Shown here one piece after another: positions 18,297-26,681 of a stretch of 64,000 nt of DNA. The notes beneath the pieces are model-generated. The model was not told where the DNA came from and made no database searches. It saw nothing but the letters and a program-made list of their open reading frames with translations. The translations under genes and the position numbers were made by a program. Every line of letters begins with the position of its first letter. The stretch's first letter is position 1. This DNA comes from an uncultured Lachnospiraceae bacterium (lineage in GTDB: Bacteria > Bacillota > Clostridia > Lachnospirales > Lachnospiraceae), in assembly GCA_910585345.1 (NCBI GenBank), contig CAJUDS010000011.1:1-64000 (forward strand). The letters run 5' to 3'.

Positions 18297-18310
18297 GTAT
18301 TTTTTCTTAT

Positions 18311-18577
18311 AGCCGTGCATTCTGCTTCGGGCCTGCCCTCTACACGTTACCTTTACAGTTAACTCCGTCCAGGCGCCCTCACGGCACACGAATGGTTCCG
18401 CTTAGTGCTGCTTTGTTCCCAACCTGACACGGTTCACGGATATCCGTTGCGTAAGACCCAAACTTCAATGCCACTTATAAAGGGCAGCTGTACAGTACAA
18501 AGCTCTCAGCCAGAATATCACCCCTGCTATAGCGGATTGCAGGTACAGGGTACCGCTGCCACCCCGGCTGCACGGCT
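18311..18577 (-). ncRNA. ffs: Signal recognition particle RNA, large Gram-positive type
   Basis: About 267 bases. The 5' part AGCCGGGGTGGCAGCGG with CCTGTACCTGCAATCCGCT is the conserved Alu-domain start of Bacillus-type SRP RNA. The S-domain helix 8 with the GGAA tetraloop (GTGTCAGGTTGGGAACAAAG followed by CAGCA) binds Ffh. GTTTGGGTC and CGCAACGG flank it as in Bacillus. Ends GCCGTGC and GCACGGC close the molecule. Helix 8 uses G-C and U-A closing pairs where Bacillus has C-G pairs, a compensated change. It begins exactly at the tadA stop codon. Confidence 0.97.
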
Positions 18578-19131
18578 TATTCAGTATACCTGTTTTTCTC
18601 CATAAAGTCAACGGTCTGCTTCTCATGCGTTTCCTGTATTTCCTGCGTTTGTTGTATTTCCTGCTTTTCTTTTTTATTCCGCTCCCGCAGCTTTTTAAAA
18701 AAATCTGTCAGCACGCTGCTGCAAATCTCTTCCAGTACGCCTTCGGTAATCTCTGCCTGGTGGTTAAATAAAGGCTCCTGCAGAATATTCAAAACGGAAC
18801 CGGCACATCCCGCCTTTGGATTCCGACAGCCCATAACGACACGCGGAATGCGGGCCTGCACGATAGCGCCAGCGCACATCTGGCACGGTTCCAGGGTGAC
18901 ATAAAGCGTACAATCTTCCAGACGCCAGTCTCTCATCGTCTTGCTTGCTTTCCGAATCGCTGTTATCTCCGCATGCGCTAACGTACTTTTATCCGTGTTT
19001 CTCCGATTATATCCCCTGCCAATTATTTTATTTTCGTACACAATCACACAGCCGATCGGCACTTCTCCCAAAGCCTCTGCCTTTTTAGCCTGTTTAAGCG
19101 CTTCCCGCATATATTTCTCATCTGTTGTCAT
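18577..19131 (-). CDS. tadA: tRNA-specific adenosine deaminase
   Basis: A 184-residue enzyme that converts A34 to inosine in tRNA-Arg(ACG). Zinc motifs H-A-E (T-L-A-H-A-E-I) with the proton-shuttling glutamate and P-C-Q-M-C are intact. Start at 19131 follows GGAGG at six bases; longer frames lack a site. The C-terminus is extended by a charged, glutamine-rich tail (Q-E-I-Q-Q-T-Q-E-I-Q-E-T) not needed for catalysis. The gene is followed directly by the SRP RNA, an arrangement shared with Bacillus. It lies 50 bases after the AraC regulator gene and may be co-transcribed with it. Confidence 0.95.
   Translation of the reverse strand: MTTDEKYMREALKQAKKAEALGEVPIGCVIVYENKIIGRGYNRRNTDKSTLAHAEITAIRKASKTMRDWRLEDCTLYVTLEPCQMCAGAIVQARIPRVVMGCRNPKAGCAGSVLNILQEPLFNHQAEITEGVLEEICSSVLTDFFKKLRERNKKEKQEIQQTQEIQETHEKQTVDFMEKNRYTE
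18583..18611 (-). promoter_or_regulatory. SRP RNA promoter inside the tadA coding end
   Basis: TTGACT at 18606-18611 and TATACT at 18583-18588 with a 17-base spacer. Both hexamers lie within the last codons of tadA, so protein and promoter share sequence. Confidence 0.8.
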
Positions 19132-19181
19132 CTTATCCTCCTGATCCATTTCACCACGCATGCAGACGCGCAGGAAATGTC

Positions 19182-20123
19182 TTACCGGTAAACTTCTTTC
19201 TCTCTGCCCGCAGTTTCTTTGCTTTGTTCCTGCTGTGATCTGCGATACGCCGACGGTGTACACTTCATAATTTTTCGAAATATTTTACTAAAATAGCTTG
19301 TACCGGAAAACCCACAGGCATATGCAATATCCGTCACCGGCTTGTTCGTATCACGCAGTTCATCGGCGGCCTTTCTAATCCGGTATTCCAACAGATAAGT
19401 AAACGGCGTGGTATTCAGATTCTGGCGAAAGCAACGCAGACATTCCCGCACACTGATACTGGCGGCGCCCGCCATCTCTTCCAGACCTATCTTCTCCCGA
19501 TAATGACTGTGAATGTATAAAAGCATTTTCTTCACTCGTTCTTCACCCGGATTGGCCATAATTTTTTTAGCATGCAGAACAGGCGCCGCCTCCTGACAGA
19601 GCAGACACCAGACACTTGACAAGTCACTGCGCACTACAAATTCATAACCATAATCACTTCTGTCAGCCGCATCATAAGAATGCTGGAGCAGAGACAGTAT
19701 CTGCCTTTGATTCGGTTCTGATAAATCAAGCTGCATTGCCTCCAGCTCTTTGCATTCTATAATGGGAGTGATATATTTTTGTTCAAATATACTTTTATGT
19801 GAACCATACAGAAGTTGTACGTCAAACAACTGGCATAAATAGATGACATCCGGCCCGGGAACCGGCTCCATATTATGCAGCATATTAGAATTGATAAAAG
19901 CTCCCTGTCCTGCCCGCACCAAAAAAGAGTGATTATTTGTATTCACATGCATAGCGCCCTGCAATACCCAGGCAAACTCCACATCCGGATGCCAGTGCCA
20001 AGGCACATATCCGCCCGGATAAATACTCATATTGCCATAGCACGCCGTATGGGGAAAAGCCTCTACAGGACGGAAGACTTCTTCTTCCATTGTTTCCTTC
20101 AACTTCACAGACGTTACAATCAT
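19182..20123 (-). CDS. AraC family regulator with cupin sensing domain
   Basis: A 313-residue protein. The N-terminal cupin (about 20-130) has the W-H-W-H-P and H-N-M-E-P segments that may bind a sugar or metal; the C-terminal 100 residues carry two helix-turn-helix units ending in Y-A-C-G-F-S-G-T-S-Y-F-S-K-I-F-R-K. A short basic tail follows. AGGAGAGGG precedes the start codon. No sugar gene is adjacent apart from the divergent small gene at 20274, so the target is not evident. Confidence 0.88.
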   Translation of the reverse strand: MIVTSVKLKETMEEEVFRPVEAFPHTACYGNMSIYPGGYVPWHWHPDVEFAWVLQGAMHVNTNNHSFLVRAGQGAFINSNMLHNMEPVPGPDVIYLCQLFDVQLLYGSHKSIFEQKYITPIIECKELEAMQLDLSEPNQRQILSLLQHSYDAADRSDYGYEFVVRSDLSSVWCLLCQEAAPVLHAKKIMANPGEERVKKMLLYIHSHYREKIGLEEMAGAASISVRECLRCFRQNLNTTPFTYLLEYRIRKAADELRDTNKPVTDIAYACGFSGTSYFSKIFRKIMKCTPSAYRRSQQEQSKETAGREKEVYR

Positions 20124-20273
20124 ATCGCCAACCCTCTCCTATAATTGGCCATATCGTTTCAAATTATGGCAATATATAGGCTTTATTTCGCATTCATTAT
20201 CGTTATAATTATATCATAACAAAAAACACACAGCAACTAATAAAATAATAGTAACGTATAAGGAGGGAGCCGT

Positions 20274-20522
20274 ATGAAGATTTACAACATCCACAATATT
20301 AAAGAGTTTTCCAGAAAACTGGCTGCCTGCGAGGGCAATGTAGAAATTATAGGAGAAAACGGACTGCACCTGCAGATTCACGGCAAAAACGGAACAGCAG
20401 ACCTGATTCCATTTTCTTACATCTCAGGAGAGATCAGGCAGATGGAACTGATCTTTGAAAAAGATCAGGACCGTCAGCATATTTTCTCCTACCTGCTCAA
20501 TCATAAAAGGACTTCTGCTTAA
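20274..20522 (+). CDS. Small protein of unknown function (82 residues)
   Basis: A compact, soluble 82-residue protein with GGAGGG six bases before the ATG, and a strong hairpin after it, so the frame looks real. The order helix-strand (E-F-S-R-K-L-A-A-C-E-G-N-V-E-I-I) then L-H-L-Q-I-H-G and a C-terminal helix recalls HPr-like folds but there is no recognisable phosphohistidine, so no function is claimed. It is alone on the plus strand and divergent from the AraC regulator. Confidence 0.7.
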   Translation: MKIYNIHNIKEFSRKLAACEGNVEIIGENGLHLQIHGKNGTADLIPFSYISGEIRQMELIFEKDQDRQHIFSYLLNHKRTSA

Positions 20523-20533
20523 AACTTATGTTA

Positions 20534-20562
20534 GGGCCTGCCGCACTCGATGCGGCAGGCCC
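20534..20562 (+). terminator. Strong hairpin after the 82-residue gene
   Basis: GGGCCTGCCGCA and TGCGGCAGGCCC pair perfectly around a 5-base loop. No T run follows, so it is a likely but not certain terminator. Confidence 0.6.
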
Positions 20563-20614
20563 ACTCCCTGTCCGACAATATCTGCCTGTTCCATTTTTCT
20601 CGTAAAAATGCTAT

Positions 20615-20655
20615 GATATCATAGGAAACGATTTTAGTCGTTTCCTATAAGATAT
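20615..20655 (+). repeat. Long palindrome before the acetyltransferase gene
   Basis: GATATCATAGGAAACGA and TCGTTTCCTAT-AA-GATATC form a 17-pair stem with a two-base bulge. It shares AGGAAACG/CGTTTCC arms with the hairpin at 44209-44242. It lies 35 bases before the start codon of the GNAT gene, so it could be an operator or leader hairpin. Confidence 0.6.
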
Positions 20656-20689
20656 CCTGCACATTAACATTACCCCAAAAGGAGTCCTC

Positions 20690-21232
20690 ATGCGATTTAT
20701 TCAGGCAGAAAGCCCTTTACAGTTACAACAGATGAAAGCCTTATATGAACTGGCATTTCCTTCATGCGAACGCAAACCGTTTTCGCTCATTTGTGAGAAG
20801 CAGAAACAGGGAACTGTTGATATCCTGTACCTTGAACAGGACGATGCATTCTGCGGACTAGCCATCACAATGAAAGACCAGGATCTTGTACTCCTGGATT
20901 ATTTTGCCATTGCGGAAAACCGGCGCAGCGCAGGTCTTGGCAGTACAGCTCTTTGCGGACTGTTTGACTATTATGCCGGCTATCGCTTTTTTCTGGAAAT
21001 CGAAAGCACAAAAGAAGAATCCGTCAATAAGCCGCAGCGTCTGCGGCGCAAACAATTTTACCTCAAAAACCACATGACTGAACTGGGTATCGAAGCCAAT
21101 GTTTTCGGTACCAATATGGAACTGCTGGTGTATGGGGCCCCTGTTACCCGGCAGGAGTATTACGCTGTCTACGAAAATATTTACGGACCGGAAAAGGCAA
21201 AACATATTCAAATTTCTACTTTTCTCATGTAA
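20690..21232 (+). CDS. GNAT family N-acetyltransferase
   Basis: A 180-residue protein. The acetyl-CoA loop appears as R-R-S-A-G-L-G-S-T-A-L about residue 79-89 after the strand L-V-L-L-D-Y-F-A-I, in the order of the GNAT fold. Start follows AAAGGAG. Its 3' end overlaps the convergent DUF6128 gene by 25 bases. Substrate unknown. Confidence 0.85.
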   Translation: MRFIQAESPLQLQQMKALYELAFPSCERKPFSLICEKQKQGTVDILYLEQDDAFCGLAITMKDQDLVLLDYFAIAENRRSAGLGSTALCGLFDYYAGYRFFLEIESTKEESVNKPQRLRRKQFYLKNHMTELGIEANVFGTNMELLVYGAPVTRQEYYAVYENIYGPEKAKHIQISTFLM

Positions 21233-22320
21233 TACCCGAAAGCGCCTGCCGCCACGGCAGGTTTTCCCGCTCTCTCTGCCGTTTTTTCCGCATTTCCTCT
21301 GACTGATTGTGCAAACCCTTCAAATCCAAACATAACGGCGACCCTTTTCTCTCTATCCAGATAAGACCCTGGCACCCCCATATAATACATATCATCATTT
21401 CCTGTCTTTCCCAATATAATATGATGATAATTGTAAAAACTGTGAAGCAGAAAACTGTTGCCTACTAGATTCTGGTATTCTTTTCTTAAAATAATAAAAT
21501 CTTTTGGAGCAATGGAGATATAGTCTTCCCCATCCTGAAAAGGGTGGCAGACTGGATAGACACTGCAAAGCTGCTCCCATTTATCCTCATGCAGCGTTTC
21601 CTGGAAAACAAGTCCCTTCGTACCGTTACCCATCCTTTTCTCCCCTGTCTGTTCAGGTATCTGGGCTTTATGGAGAAATAATTCTGTCGATTCTCCGGCA
21701 GATTCCTCCCTATGCTCCTCTTTGTCTGTTTCCTTCTTACATTCTATCTCTTCCTCACGGTCTATAGGGGCGCCCTTCTCTGTCAACACGGTTTCCTCTG
21801 ATACTGCCTCCCCTGCTGGCAGAATTTCCTTGGATAGTATCTGCTCTTCTGGTAACTCCTTTCGCCATATTTCCCGCACAGCAGGTTCTTCTTCCGCATA
21901 CGCTCCTATCGCTTCCTCATAAGCATCCCTCTCTTCTGCAAAATCCGCCTCTTTTTGCTGCTCTTCAGGCATTTTTCCCCACTCCCAGGCAGTCTCACAA
22001 TATTTATTTTCATCAAGCACAATGCGTAATCCTGTCACTTCAAAAACAGACAGTTTGTTTCCATCCATATCTGCGCCGTCAAAACACGCTTTGTAGCAGC
22101 CTGTCCCTTGAACCAGAGCAAATTTGCCCAGCCGTCTGTTCCCCTCTCCGGCTGCATAAACGTCACACACACAGTTTTCCCTTACGCCCAGTCCCTTGAT
22201 CTGTATCTCCGCCGTTACTTCCCGGTCTTTTACTACGATCTTGCTATATCCGCAGCTTTTCTTTTTTTCTCCAAACTCATAATAATCAAAATAGGAAATA
22301 ATCTTTTTAAAATAATACAA
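21208..22320 (-). CDS. DUF6128 domain protein with acidic linker
   Basis: A 370-residue protein of a type seen in Lachnospiraceae. The N-terminal domain (about 1-110) begins with the family start Y-F-K-K-I-I-S-Y-F; a long glutamate-rich linker (about 115-245) is followed by the DUF6128 domain with Y-I-S-I-A-P-K-D-F-I-I-L, N-S-F-L-L-H-S-F-Y-N-Y-H-H and the end G-A-F-G-Y-Y-M-R-K. The start is TTG, supported by GGAGGGACAGGG at seven bases and by N-terminal conservation. Start and binding site lie inside a hairpin (see that entry). Function unknown. Confidence 0.75.
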   Translation of the reverse strand: MYYFKKIISYFDYYEFGEKKKSCGYSKIVVKDREVTAEIQIKGLGVRENCVCDVYAAGEGNRRLGKFALVQGTGCYKACFDGADMDGNKLSVFEVTGLRIVLDENKYCETAWEWGKMPEEQQKEADFAEERDAYEEAIGAYAEEEPAVREIWRKELPEEQILSKEILPAGEAVSEETVLTEKGAPIDREEEIECKKETDKEEHREESAGESTELFLHKAQIPEQTGEKRMGNGTKGLVFQETLHEDKWEQLCSVYPVCHPFQDGEDYISIAPKDFIILRKEYQNLVGNSFLLHSFYNYHHIILGKTGNDDMYYMGVPGSYLDREKRVAVMFGFEGFAQSVRGNAEKTAERAGKPAVAAGAFGYYMRKVEI

Positions 22321-22382
22321 CCCTGTCCCTCCAGTCTTAAGTCTTGGTACTTAAGACCATTATATTCGGGGACAGGGTTTTT
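22316..22382 (-). promoter_or_regulatory. Hairpin covering the ribosome binding site of the DUF6128 gene
   Basis: On minus, AACCCTGTCCC pairs with GGGACAGGGTT, and the second arm includes part of the Shine-Dalgarno sequence and the first bases of the TTG start. An inner stem GTCTTAAG/CTTAAGAC stacks inside. On plus, the outer stem is followed by TTTTT, so the same sequence could also terminate the convergent side. Closing would block translation initiation. Confidence 0.6.
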
Positions 22383-22414
22383 CAGACCTGTAAAATGAAT
22401 TTCTTTTTACTACA

Positions 22415-23503
22415 TTACGGAACCATAGATTCCAGATATCTTAAATAGTTTGTGATCATTAAGGCAATATTAAATGTCAGCGCATCACCAAAATTTCTCA
22501 TATCCAGACCGGTAGCTTTTTGTATCTTTTCAATTCTGTACACAAGTGTGTTTCTATGGACAAAAAGCTTTCTGGACGTTTCCGATATGTTCAGATTATT
22601 TTCAAAAAATTTCTGCACCGTGAATAAAATTTCTTCGTCGATTTCATCCGGTATCTTTTCGCTTCCGAAAACCTCTTCAATAAAAATTCTGCACAAATTT
22701 TCAGGAAGCTGATAGATCAGCCTGCCAATTCCCAGCGCATGATACGCGATGACATCCCTTTCCTCATAAAAAATCCTGCCTACCTCCAACGCCATCTTTG
22801 ACTCTTTATAAGACTTTGAAACATCTTTTAGTTCATCGATGACTGTTCCATAAGATACCTTTACATTGACCATCGCTTCTGCATTGACCATATCGACAAT
22901 CATATACGCTATATCTTTTAAGCTCTGATAATTCTCGCCTGAGGCAAGAGATTTGATTAATATAATATTTCTCTCTTCCACAGCAGTCAGATAGTCGCCA
23001 TTGTAAGGGATAAAAAGACCCCTCAGCAATTCCATGATCCCTTCTTCATCACCGGATGCCGTTTCAATTAGAAATACCGCCCTTTTTCCTTCTGCCGGAA
23101 TATGCAGCTTTTTTGCCCGGTTATAAATATCAATCAGCAGAAGATTATCCAGTATGAGATTCTGCAGAAAACTTTCTCTATCCAGCTTTTCTTTGTAGGC
23201 AGTCATAAGCTGCCGGAGCTGGCTTACCGCAATCTTACCAACCATATAAGCATCTTCGTTCCCTCTTGCCAAAACAAGATACACGATTTCCTCTTCTTCT
23301 GTAACCTTAAAGAGATAATATCCATTTATTACCTGACTGTCAGCTACAGATTCCGCAAACTCCAATACCAGCTCCATAGGAATTTCTATTTCTTCCATCG
23401 TGGATGCAGCTACGGTTCCTTGTATATCCATCACGCATAAATCAATTTTTGTAATGCTTCTTAAATCCTCAATGCTTACTTGAATGGTCTGGTTCGATAG
23501 CAT
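22415..23503 (-). CDS. CdaR/PucR-type transcriptional regulator
   Basis: A 362-residue protein. The middle part (about 120-270) resembles the GGDEF-like domain of CdaR regulators; the C-terminal helix-turn-helix (HTH_30) has the signature F-F-E-N-N-L-N-I-S-E-T-S-R-K-L-F and V-H-R-N-T-L-V-Y-R-I-E-K-I. The N-terminal sugar-diacid recognition-like part is short and divergent. It is 8 bases downstream of the ugpC-type ATPase gene in the same direction, so it may control use of the shared ATPase (inference). Confidence 0.85.
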   Translation of the reverse strand: MLSNQTIQVSIEDLRSITKIDLCVMDIQGTVAASTMEEIEIPMELVLEFAESVADSQVINGYYLFKVTEEEEIVYLVLARGNEDAYMVGKIAVSQLRQLMTAYKEKLDRESFLQNLILDNLLLIDIYNRAKKLHIPAEGKRAVFLIETASGDEEGIMELLRGLFIPYNGDYLTAVEERNIILIKSLASGENYQSLKDIAYMIVDMVNAEAMVNVKVSYGTVIDELKDVSKSYKESKMALEVGRIFYEERDVIAYHALGIGRLIYQLPENLCRIFIEEVFGSEKIPDEIDEEILFTVQKFFENNLNISETSRKLFVHRNTLVYRIEKIQKATGLDMRNFGDALTFNIALMITNYLRYLESMVP

Positions 23504-23511
23504 ACTTCTCC

Positions 23512-24621
23512 TTAATTTGTAACTACCTGCTCTGTCTCTTTGTCAAATACATGCATCTTATCCACGTCAAGCGCAAATCTCACTTTACTTCCGCTTCTTG
23601 CCGACGTACTGGAGTCTACCCTTGCTGTAATAGGGAATTCACCCAGATCAAAATACAGATAAACTTCTGCGCCAAGCAGCTCATAAACATTAATCGTTGC
23701 TTCAAACTGATTCTTATATTTACCTTCTACCTCAGCGGCATCATAAACATCTTCCGGACGGATACCCAATACAACCGTTTTGCCATTGTAACCGCCGGCA
23801 ATCACTTTCTTTGCCTTTTCGGCAGGAAGTTCAATCTTCAAACCGGAAGTCTTAGCGAACGCTTTATCTCCGTTCACTTCAATTTCAGCGTCGATAAAGT
23901 TCATTTGCGGAGAACCCATGAATCCTGCAACAAACAGATTCTGCGGTTTATCATATAAATTCTGCGGACTGTCTACCTGTTGAACGATACCGTCTTTCAT
24001 AACAACAATTCTCGTTCCAAGTGTCATAGCTTCTGTCTGATCATGTGTTACGTAAATAATAGTAGCGCCCAGTCTCTGATGCAGTTTTGCAATCTCTGTA
24101 CGCATCTGTACACGAAGTTTCGCATCCAGGTTGGACAACGGTTCGTCCATCAGGAACACCTTCGGATTACGCACGATTGCACGCCCCATAGCAACACGCT
24201 GTCTCTGTCCGCCGGAAAGCGCTTTGGGCTTACGATCCAGAAGTTTCTCCAAATCAAGGATTCTTGCCGCCTCTTTTACCATCTCATCGATTTTTTCTTT
24301 CGGCACTTTACGAAGCTTTAAGCCAAATGCCATATTATCATATACTGTCATATGCGGATACAATGCGTAGTTCTGGAATACCATCGCAATATCTCTGTCT
24401 TTTGGTTCCACATCGTTAACCAGCTTGCCGTCAATTCTCAGTTCGCCGGAGGAAATATCCTCAAGTCCTGCAACCATTCGAAGTGTTGTAGATTTCCCGC
24501 ATCCGGAAGGTCCTACAAAAATAATAAATTCTTTATCTGCAATTTCCAGGTTAAAGTCCTTCACTGCTTCAAAACCGTTGGGATATTTTTTACAAATATT
24601 TTTTAATGATAAACTTGCCAC
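23512..24621 (-). CDS. ugpC: Shared sugar ABC transporter ATPase UgpC/MsmX
   Basis: A 369-residue ATPase that energises several carbohydrate importers. Walker A G-P-S-G-C-G-K-S-T at 38-46, Q-loop V-F-Q-N-Y-A-L-Y-P-H, signature L-S-G-G-Q-R-Q-R, Walker B V-F-L-M-D-E-P and switch histidine in V-T-H-D-Q. The C-terminal OB-type domain (about 240-369) is that of MalK/MsmX. No permease genes are adjacent, as is normal for the stand-alone MsmX type; the alpha-galactoside permeases at 10195-11957 lack an ATPase and are likely clients. Confidence 0.95.
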   Translation of the reverse strand: MASLSLKNICKKYPNGFEAVKDFNLEIADKEFIIFVGPSGCGKSTTLRMVAGLEDISSGELRIDGKLVNDVEPKDRDIAMVFQNYALYPHMTVYDNMAFGLKLRKVPKEKIDEMVKEAARILDLEKLLDRKPKALSGGQRQRVAMGRAIVRNPKVFLMDEPLSNLDAKLRVQMRTEIAKLHQRLGATIIYVTHDQTEAMTLGTRIVVMKDGIVQQVDSPQNLYDKPQNLFVAGFMGSPQMNFIDAEIEVNGDKAFAKTSGLKIELPAEKAKKVIAGGYNGKTVVLGIRPEDVYDAAEVEGKYKNQFEATINVYELLGAEVYLYFDLGEFPITARVDSSTSARSGSKVRFALDVDKMHVFDKETEQVVTN

Positions 24622-24735
24622 TTTTTTGTCCTCCTGTCATTGATATATTAAGAATCTACTTCAATTATGCTTTATAGTATAAAGGCAGTCTCTTCTTTTT
24701 ACCATGCCATGATTCCACAAAGTTTTAAATGATTT

Positions 24736-25377
24736 CTATACAGATTGACCAATTTCCTCCTCTTTTGGCTCCAGTTTCTTAAATATGCCCGAGAAAAGGT
24801 AGGAAGACAGATATACCGGCAGTGAAATTCCTACCAGAAAAATAAGTGGTATCATCCTGATCCAAAATAAAACATACGCCGTTACAAAAAAAATATAGAG
24901 CACCAGAATACAAAATGTCTTGGGAAAGTGTGATATGCCAACCAGGCACGCATTTTTAACCGTATTCTTAATGCTGTTTTCAAATTTGGACAATAATGGA
25001 AACCAGTATATACTGCTGCACAAAAAGAAAAAGAAGACCGCACACACTACAATGCGCATCACAAATGCCGCACTGCTGCCCAGCATGGAAATATAGTAAA
25101 AATCCGCTCCCGCTACGCCGAACAACAAAAGCATCAATATCCAAAGTACCGTTGCCTGCGCAAAATTTTCTTTAAATGATTTAAAATAGCTTTTTGTCAG
25201 ATAGCCTTCTTCATTTCTAACCATTTTTATGGATACATAGTACAGGGCCGTCAATGCCGCTCCGATTGTTATAACCGGAATGCAGCAGAGAATTGTCAAT
25301 ATATTCAGCCACACAAGATCACCAACTCTGCCAAGAAACGCCATAACCGGATTATCCTGATCAAATAAATGGCTCAT
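24736..25377 (-). CDS. YesL family (DUF624) membrane protein
   Basis: A 213-residue protein with about five predicted helices. N-terminal segment F-x-x-x-x-G-D-L-V-W-L-N-I-L-T-I-L-C and P-V-I-T-I-G-A-A-x-T-A-L-Y-Y-V are family hallmarks. YesL genes commonly sit with sugar transporters and YesM/YesN systems; function unknown. Start and the stop of the HD protein overlap in ATGA, indicating translational coupling. Confidence 0.85.
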   Translation of the reverse strand: MSHLFDQDNPVMAFLGRVGDLVWLNILTILCCIPVITIGAALTALYYVSIKMVRNEEGYLTKSYFKSFKENFAQATVLWILMLLLFGVAGADFYYISMLGSSAAFVMRIVVCAVFFFFLCSSIYWFPLLSKFENSIKNTVKNACLVGISHFPKTFCILVLYIFFVTAYVLFWIRMIPLIFLVGISLPVYLSSYLFSGIFKKLEPKEEEIGQSV

Positions 25378-26648
25378 GCCTCTTCCCCCAAATCACTGTT
25401 TACCAAAAGCTTGTATCTGTTATTGATACGGACATGAATTTCCAGATAAGCCAGAGTCTCTGAATGAACCTTTTTGTCTATGATATCATATGTATGAATC
25501 ACACTCTGCACAGCCTTGCTGTCAAGGCGTTCCCGCTGCACTTGTTTTAAAAGCACGCCTATAATCTGCTCTTTTGTCAGTCCCTGTTTGTCTTTTTTCA
25601 TATTCATCAAAGATACAACGCAGTCCGCCACCTGCAAAATGCGCTGCAGCTGCGTCATTTGCGCCTCCCGCAGCCCTGCCGGATAACCGTTTCCATCTAA
25701 CAGCTCATGATGTGCCGCAATGATATCCACCACTTCTTTGGCCACAAAATATTTTTTCAGCAGCTCCGTCCCTGTTTCCACATGCCCTTTTAATGCCTCT
25801 TTTTCTTCCGTAGTCAGAGTCCTTCCGCCTTTTAAAATCTTTTTATTAATACTCAGCATCCCAATATCATGAAGCATTGCGGCATAATCCAGCATTTCTT
25901 TTTCACGTATTGTCAATTCCATATCTTCCGCAATTTCATTTACAACGCAGCAGCATATAATCGCCTCTACTGTACGCATTTTCCCCATGAAACTAAAACA
26001 ATGCATAATAAATTTTACAAAATGTTCTTTTTCTTCATTGGTAAAAAGAACGTAATTCATAAATTCCCGTAATTCCTGCTCATATTCGCCTGACATTAAC
26101 TTTTCGAGAATATGCTCCTGACGGATACATCTGGTTAACAATACTACCCCCTCAGGATAGTACTTTTCGCCTGCCTGAGCCTCAAAAATACTGCAGTCCA
26201 TTTTTATCCCGTCTTTTCGGTACTGCTTATCCACATCTTCCAAAAGGCTCAGATACATTGCAATCCTTTCATGTTCAAAATTCATTCTGCTGATTTTCGA
26301 ATAAGGTAGGTGATGGTACATAATAATATTAGAACGATCTCCAAAAGGGGAAACATTCTTCAGAAATAGCGCCCCATATACCGCATGCGGATTACTTGCT
26401 TCCTCCTCTTCGTAGAGAAATTCTTCCAGCTGCTGCTCTGTCTTATAAACCCCAATATCATGAATCATTGCCAGAAATACAAATTCGGCAGCCTCATACT
26501 CATCATAAACCCCTTTACTCTGCAGAAGTTTCATCAGCATATATGCAATGCGCATACCATGCTCTACAGGCTCCTTACCCATGAGACTTAATGCATCGCA
26601 TACGAGATAGCATATATCCGTGCTGCTAATATAATCCATTGCACGCAT
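25374..26648 (-). CDS. HD-GYP-type protein with two HD domains
   Basis: A 424-residue cytoplasmic protein. A first HD domain has H63-D64 (M-I-H-D-I-G-V-Y) and H-H-L-P-Y. The second (about 220-400) has H260-D261 (M-L-H-D-I-G) and H-H-E-L-L-D-G-N-G-Y-P-A-G-L at 313-326, close to the HD-GYP consensus except that the usual Arg/Lys after HHE is Leu. It is a candidate cyclic dinucleotide phosphodiesterase. GGAGG supports the start. The tandem HD layout and coupling with a YesL gene are unusual. Confidence 0.8.
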   Translation of the reverse strand: MRAMDYISSTDICYLVCDALSLMGKEPVEHGMRIAYMLMKLLQSKGVYDEYEAAEFVFLAMIHDIGVYKTEQQLEEFLYEEEEASNPHAVYGALFLKNVSPFGDRSNIIMYHHLPYSKISRMNFEHERIAMYLSLLEDVDKQYRKDGIKMDCSIFEAQAGEKYYPEGVVLLTRCIRQEHILEKLMSGEYEQELREFMNYVLFTNEEKEHFVKFIMHCFSFMGKMRTVEAIICCCVVNEIAEDMELTIREKEMLDYAAMLHDIGMLSINKKILKGGRTLTTEEKEALKGHVETGTELLKKYFVAKEVVDIIAAHHELLDGNGYPAGLREAQMTQLQRILQVADCVVSLMNMKKDKQGLTKEQIIGVLLKQVQRERLDSKAVQSVIHTYDIIDKKVHSETLAYLEIHVRINNRYKLLVNSDLGEEA

Positions 26649-26681
26649 TGTTTTCCTCCTTCTATTCTTTTCACCAGTTAC

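Noticed and set aside
18204..18389. N-terminal extension of the sensor kinase frame
   Set aside because: It overlaps the SRP RNA and its terminator; conserved start with a membrane helix is at 18203.
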